A stretch of 35,026 nt of DNA from Xenophilus sp. L33 (GTDB lineage: Bacteria; Pseudomonadota; Gammaproteobacteria; Burkholderiales; Burkholderiaceae_C): positions 1 through 35,026 of the forward strand of contig NZ_LMUW01000164.1 of the NCBI RefSeq assembly GCF_009765735.1. Direction: 5' to 3'. Both the position numbers and the translations under genes were made by a program. Position 1 is the stretch's first letter, and every line of letters begins with the position of its first letter. Of the stretch, positions 32,142-35,026 are shown piece after piece. Below the pieces are notes generated by a model that was given only the letters and a program-made list of their open reading frames with translations, was not told the origin of the DNA and searched no databases.

Positions 32142-33185
32142 TCAACCAGGGTCGCGGGTCACATTCGACGCATCCCGCGCATCGACATACACCCACGCCG
32201 TGCCGCCCGAAACCAGCGCCGCCTCGGCGCGCCGGTAGTCCGACACCTCGTACGAATCCGCCTGCGCCAGTTCGGCGGGCGTCAGCGCGAACACGGTGCC
32301 CGGCACCCGGTCGTCATCGAGCCCGGTCCACACCAGCATCGGATGGTGGGTCAGTCCGCTGGTCGCCACCACCGCGGGGTCGCGGATCTCGATGCGGTCC
32401 AGGCGATAGCCCTTCAATGCATCGGGCCGCCCTTCGAGGCTGCGGCCGAAGGTGGACCGCTGCACCGCTTCCAGCTGCAAGGTGCCGTAGGAGAACAGCA
32501 TCTGTGCGGCTTCCTCCTCGATCAGCAGGTCCTCGAAGAAGGCGCCGAAGGGGCGGCTCGGATGCGCGATCTGGATCTCCAGGATCCAGAGGCCGGTCGT
32601 CGGGCATTCGCCGAAATCCGCGAGACTGCCGGCCTGGTAGATGGCATGCGGGAAGTCGCACACCCGATGGCCCTTGATGTCCTGGTTCAGTCGCCAGCCC
32701 ATCGCCTCGGCGCGCGCCGCCGCGAAGGCATAGAGGTCGCTGCCGCTCAGGCCGTCCTTGCGCCAGCGTGCCGCGACCTCGTGCCAGAGCGTGCGTGCCG
32801 CCTCGGCGCAGGCCTGCATCTGCGCGTCGTCGCCGACCACGAAGGTGTCGCCGGCATCGCCTTCGTGGGCGCGCCAGACCGGGCCGATGTCGAGGAAGAA
32901 GATGTCCGACTCGCTCAGCACCCGCGCGGGATCGGAGGCTTCCCTGAACTTCTTGAGCGTGTCGTCGCCGAAGCGGATCTTGGTCGGATGCCAGAGGCGG
33001 TCCATGCCGAGCTGCCGCAACTCGTCGGCCGCGACCTCGGCGGTCTCCGCCTCGGTCATGCCGGGCCGCACGCGCGCCGCGATCCGGCGGATCGCCTCCC
33101 AGGATCGGGCGCGCGCGTGCTGCATGGATTCCATCGAGAAGGCGGCGCCGTGCGCTTCGCGCCGATCGGGTTCAGGTCGAGTCAT
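32142..33185 (-). CDS. M24 metallopeptidase fused to a gamma-glutamylcyclotransferase (AIG2-like) domain
   Basis: A 347-residue two-domain protein. Residues about 20-222 are an M24 aminopeptidase fold with ligands Asp99 (FLDIGP), Asp110/Asp113 (HEGDAGDTF), a His in GHRVCDFPH (173-181), Glu203 (ILEIQIAH) and Glu218 (FFEDLL). Residues about 229-338 are a GGCT/AIG2-like domain: substrate loop FSYGTLQ (231-237) and conserved Glu313 in ADSYEVSDYRR. Such domains normally occur alone. The junction EEEAAQM at 223-229 encodes GAGGAGG about 11 nt before an internal ATG (32501), so a separate cyclotransferase may also be made. The start is ATG at 33185, or Met18 at 33134. Confidence 0.83.
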   Translation of the reverse strand: MTRPEPDRREAHGAAFSMESMQHARARSWEAIRRIAARVRPGMTEAETAEVAADELRQLGMDRLWHPTKIRFGDDTLKKFREASDPARVLSESDIFFLDIGPVWRAHEGDAGDTFVVGDDAQMQACAEAARTLWHEVAARWRKDGLSGSDLYAFAAARAEAMGWRLNQDIKGHRVCDFPHAIYQAGSLADFGECPTTGLWILEIQIAHPSRPFGAFFEDLLIEEEAAQMLFSYGTLQLEAVQRSTFGRSLEGRPDALKGYRLDRIEIRDPAVVATSGLTHHPMLVWTGLDDDRVPGTVFALTPAELAQADSYEVSDYRRAEAALVSGGTAWVYVDARDASNVTRDPG

Positions 33186-33200
33186 CGTGTGGGTTCCGTG

Positions 33201-33226
33201 TCGTCATATTGTCGTGGATATGACGA
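33201..33226. promoter_or_regulatory. Inverted repeat between the M24 fusion gene and the 2OG oxygenase gene
   Basis: Perfect 9-bp arms TCGTCATAT (33201-33209) and ATATGACGA (33218-33226) with an 8-bp spacer, 15 bp upstream of the M24 fusion start. Size and position suit a dimeric repressor site in a divergent promoter. No regulator gene adjoins it. Confidence 0.4.
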
Positions 33227-33296
33227 GACGACCTGCAGGCCGCACGCGACGCTCGCGCTTCGGAGATACTCCGCCCCAGCAAGCCCCGCCCTCCCG

Positions 33297-33665
33297 ATGT
33301 CAACAAGCACCAACTTCCTCGCGAACGCCTTTCGCTGGCGCACCGGCCGGCAAGGCAGCGGCTACGACAAGATGCTGCTCGCGACCGCGCGCTGGCCGAT
33401 CCCCTTCGACAGTTACCTCATCCGCTATCCCGACGGCGCGGAGATTCCGCCGCACACCGACCCGGTCACGACCGGGCGCCACTTCCGGCTCAACATCGTG
33501 CTGAAGTCGCCGCGATCGGGCGGCGAGTTCGTCTGCGGGAGCCCGATCTTCGAGACGCGGCGCATCAAGCTCTTCCGCCCCGACGCCTGCGAACACAGCG
33601 TGACGCGCGTCGAAGGCGGCAGCCGCTATGTCTTCTCGCTCGGCTGGGTGTTGAAGAAGGCCTGA
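33297..33665 (+). CDS. Small 2-oxoglutarate/Fe(II)-dependent oxygenase-like protein
   Basis: A 122-residue protein with the double-stranded beta-helix signature of 2OG-Fe(II) oxygenases: iron ligands His53 and Asp55 (PPHTDP), distal His100 (ACEHSV), and Arg110 ten residues on, in the position that binds 2-oxoglutarate. RLNIVLKSPRSGGEF is typical of the prolyl/aspartyl hydroxylase branch. It is near the minimum length for the fold, with little N-terminal support structure. The substrate may be a protein or small molecule. It converges with the methyltransferase gene, 10 bp between stops. Confidence 0.8.
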   Translation: MSTSTNFLANAFRWRTGRQGSGYDKMLLATARWPIPFDSYLIRYPDGAEIPPHTDPVTTGRHFRLNIVLKSPRSGGEFVCGSPIFETRRIKLFRPDACEHSVTRVEGGSRYVFSLGWVLKKA

Positions 33666-33675
33666 CCCGGCTCCA

Positions 33676-34524
33676 TCAGGCGCGGACCGCGACGATCTCC
33701 AGGTAGTCGCTCGGCACGGTCAACGCATGCGCGCCGCCCGTGTTCATCTCGCCCAGCAGTTGCAGCAGGTCGCGCTCGAGCGCCGCGGCGCCGTCCTGCG
33801 GCAAGGCCGCGAAGGCCTTGTGCACCGGGCCGTACCAGTTGCGGAACACTTCGACGAAGTGCGCCGCCGAACGGTAGCGGAAGTTGAAGCTGCGACGCAC
33901 CGTGCGCAATTCGCCGACACGCTCGCCGAACAGCGCGCGCACGTGCTTCTCGTCGCCCCAGAGTGCCGGCGATGCGACACCCGCCGGCGGCGGCAGGTGG
34001 CGGCCGAGCGTCTTGAAGACGCGTCCGATGAAGCTGTCGGGCGTCCAGTTGGCCAGGCCGATGCGCCCGCCCGGACGGCACACGCGCAGCATCTCGCCCA
34101 CCGAACGCGCCTGGTCCGGCGCGAACATCACGCCGAAGGTCGACAGCACCGCGTCGAAGCGGCCGTCGGCGAAGGGCAGCGCCTCCACGTCGGCCACCTG
34201 CATCGTGGCGTTCAGGCCATCGGCCGCCAGGCGGGCCGCGCCGCGCTCGAGCAGGGCGCCCACGTAGTCGGTGGACATGACCTGCGCGCCGCGCCGCGCC
34301 GCGGCCAGCGTGGCGTTGCCGTTGCCGGCAGCCACGTCGAGCACACGCTGGTCCCAGCCGATGTCGCAGGCCTCGGCCAGTTGCTCGCCGACGATCTGCA
34401 GGGTGGTGCCGATGACGGCGTAGTCGCCGCTCGCCCAGGCGGTCTGCTGACGGCTCTTGAGCGCGCTGAAGTCGGGCGCGGCCACGGTGTCGGTGATGGA
34501 GGCGGCGGAGGTGGTGGTGGTCAT
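33676..34524 (-). CDS. Class I SAM-dependent methyltransferase
   Basis: A 282-residue methyltransferase. Motif I is VLDVAAGNGNATL (61-73), followed by MSTDYV (acidic residue for the ribose), ADVEALPFADGRFDAVLSTFG (motif region II/III) and LRVCRPGGRIGLANW, the UbiE/Methyltransf_11 pattern. A longer in-frame extension to 34833 exists, but ATG 34524 has GGAG 5-9 nt upstream and starts at the divergent spacer, so it is chosen. Substrate unknown; UbiE-like members methylate quinone precursors or small metabolites. It is divergent from an OsmC gene. Confidence 0.9.
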   Translation of the reverse strand: MTTTTSAASITDTVAAPDFSALKSRQQTAWASGDYAVIGTTLQIVGEQLAEACDIGWDQRVLDVAAGNGNATLAAARRGAQVMSTDYVGALLERGAARLAADGLNATMQVADVEALPFADGRFDAVLSTFGVMFAPDQARSVGEMLRVCRPGGRIGLANWTPDSFIGRVFKTLGRHLPPPAGVASPALWGDEKHVRALFGERVGELRTVRRSFNFRYRSAAHFVEVFRNWYGPVHKAFAALPQDGAAALERDLLQLLGEMNTGGAHALTVPSDYLEIVAVRA

Positions 34525-34556
34525 GGAATCTCCTTCGGTTCGATGTGGCCGTAGTA

Positions 34557-34593
34557 GACGATCGGCCCGCGCGTCGCGTCCTGACCGATCGTC
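34557..34593. promoter_or_regulatory. Inverted repeat between methyltransferase and OsmC genes
   Basis: Perfect 9-bp arms GACGATCGG (34557-34565) and CCGATCGTC (34585-34593) with a 19-bp spacer, in the 165 bp divergent region. It may be an operator for either gene, or two half-sites about 2.7 turns apart. Confidence 0.35.
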
Positions 34594-34689
34594 CGCGCAG
34601 ACTGACCCTGCGTCCGGAACGCTCCAGGAGCCGATCCGGCGCGCCTTCGCCGGTCGCACAATGGCGCTTCGTCCAACGAGGAGCGAGCG

Positions 34690-35026
34690 ATGAACATGCG
34701 GGCCGTGGCCGAAGCAATGGCGCGTCTGGAGAAGGTGCTGCGGCGCCGGCCCGAGGCCGGCACCTCCGACGACGCGCCCGCGAGCGCGCGTTGGGCCGGG
34801 CCTGCGCAGGTGCTGCGCGTGGCCTGCCGGCATCCGAACGGCCGCGAGGTGGTCACCGACATGCCGGCCGAACTCGGCGGCAGCGGCGACCAGGTCTCGC
34901 CCGGCTGGCTCTACCGCGCCGGCCTGGCGTCGTGCGCCACCACCTCGATCGTGCTGCTCGCGGCCGCCGAAGACATCGCGCTGACCCGGCTCGAGGTCGA
35001 GGCCACGAGCCGCTCCGACGCGCGCG
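34690..35026 (+). CDS. OsmC-family protein (partial, 3' end outside window)
   Basis: The first 112 residues of an OsmC/Ohr-family protein, a thiol-dependent hydroperoxide reductase fold. Seen: a helical N-terminal extension (1-35), DMPAELGGSGDQVSPGWL (57-74), then the central helix RAGLASCATTSIVLLAA with the conserved Cys82. The usual second cysteine lies beyond the window, so peroxidase capacity cannot be judged. GAGGAG lies 7-12 nt before the ATG. Confidence 0.85.
   Translation, partial: MNMRAVAEAMARLEKVLRRRPEAGTSDDAPASARWAGPAQVLRVACRHPNGREVVTDMPAELGGSGDQVSPGWLYRAGLASCATTSIVLLAAAEDIALTRLEVEATSRSDAR

Noticed and set aside
33676..34833. Methyltransferase with a 103-residue N-terminal extension
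   Set aside because: The extension covers the divergent spacer and the start of the OsmC gene, and a good ribosome site precedes ATG 34524.

Overview
The window is a GC-rich (about 70% by eye) bacterial chromosome segment. Gene content and style (LysR regulators next to small catabolic operons, ATGA start/stop overlaps, a short-Q-loop cytochrome bd, DNA polymerase II, EamA exporters, a ParD-like/MetAP pair) point to a betaproteobacterium of the Comamonadaceae, probably Variovorax or a close relative. This is an impression from the proteins, not a database result. I see no rRNA, tRNA, CRISPR array, insertion sequence or prophage.

Layout. (1) 1-1938: the 5' part of a cytochrome bd oxidase subunit I gene on the minus strand (cut by the window edge) and a hypothetical gene. 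(2) 1948-8376: a LysR regulator followed by an overlapping operon of alpha/beta hydrolase, PheA/TfdB-type FAD monooxygenase, single-domain VOC metalloprotein, second alpha/beta hydrolase and AAHS-type MFS transporter, ending in a hairpin terminator. It looks like uptake, hydroxylation and cleavage of an unidentified aromatic or cyclic acid. (3) 8625-17015: eight tightly packed plus-strand genes: SDR, two zinc dehydrogenases, glycerol-kinase-like FGGY kinase, AroE-like protein, cupin phosphoglucose isomerase, UlaG-like lactonase and GlcD-like FAD dehydrogenase. (4) 17020-20307 on the minus strand: an RpiR/MurR regulator and, 6 bp downstream, DNA polymerase II. (5) 20497-25820: SDR, periplasmic sugar-binding protein, RbsA-type ATPase, permease and a D-psicose/tagatose 3-epimerase-like TIM barrel. 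(6) 25857-35026: a mixed region with a low-molecular-weight tyrosine phosphatase, LysR/EamA pair, P-loop kinase behind a terminator plus RBS hairpin, a frameshifted exported protein gene, metallophosphoesterase with cupredoxin, ParD-like protein with methionine aminopeptidase behind a perfect palindrome, an M24 peptidase fused to a gamma-glutamylcyclotransferase domain, a small 2OG oxygenase, a methyltransferase and a partial OsmC protein.

Most interesting reading: blocks 3, 4 and 5 appear to be one sugar or polyol regulon controlled by the RpiR protein. The AT-rich promoter regions at 8506-8547 and 20355-20444 share five copies of an AATT(A/C)(T/C)TTCC-like site, and the first overlaps a near-consensus sigma70 promoter. 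The enzyme set (importer, ketose epimerase, four dehydrogenases, FGGY kinase, AroE-like oxidoreductase, cupin isomerase, lactonase, FAD 2-hydroxyacid dehydrogenase) matches no single pathway I can name, so it is the best candidate here for an undescribed catabolic system. The second candidate is the ParD-like/MetAP unit; the third is the M24-cyclotransferase fusion.
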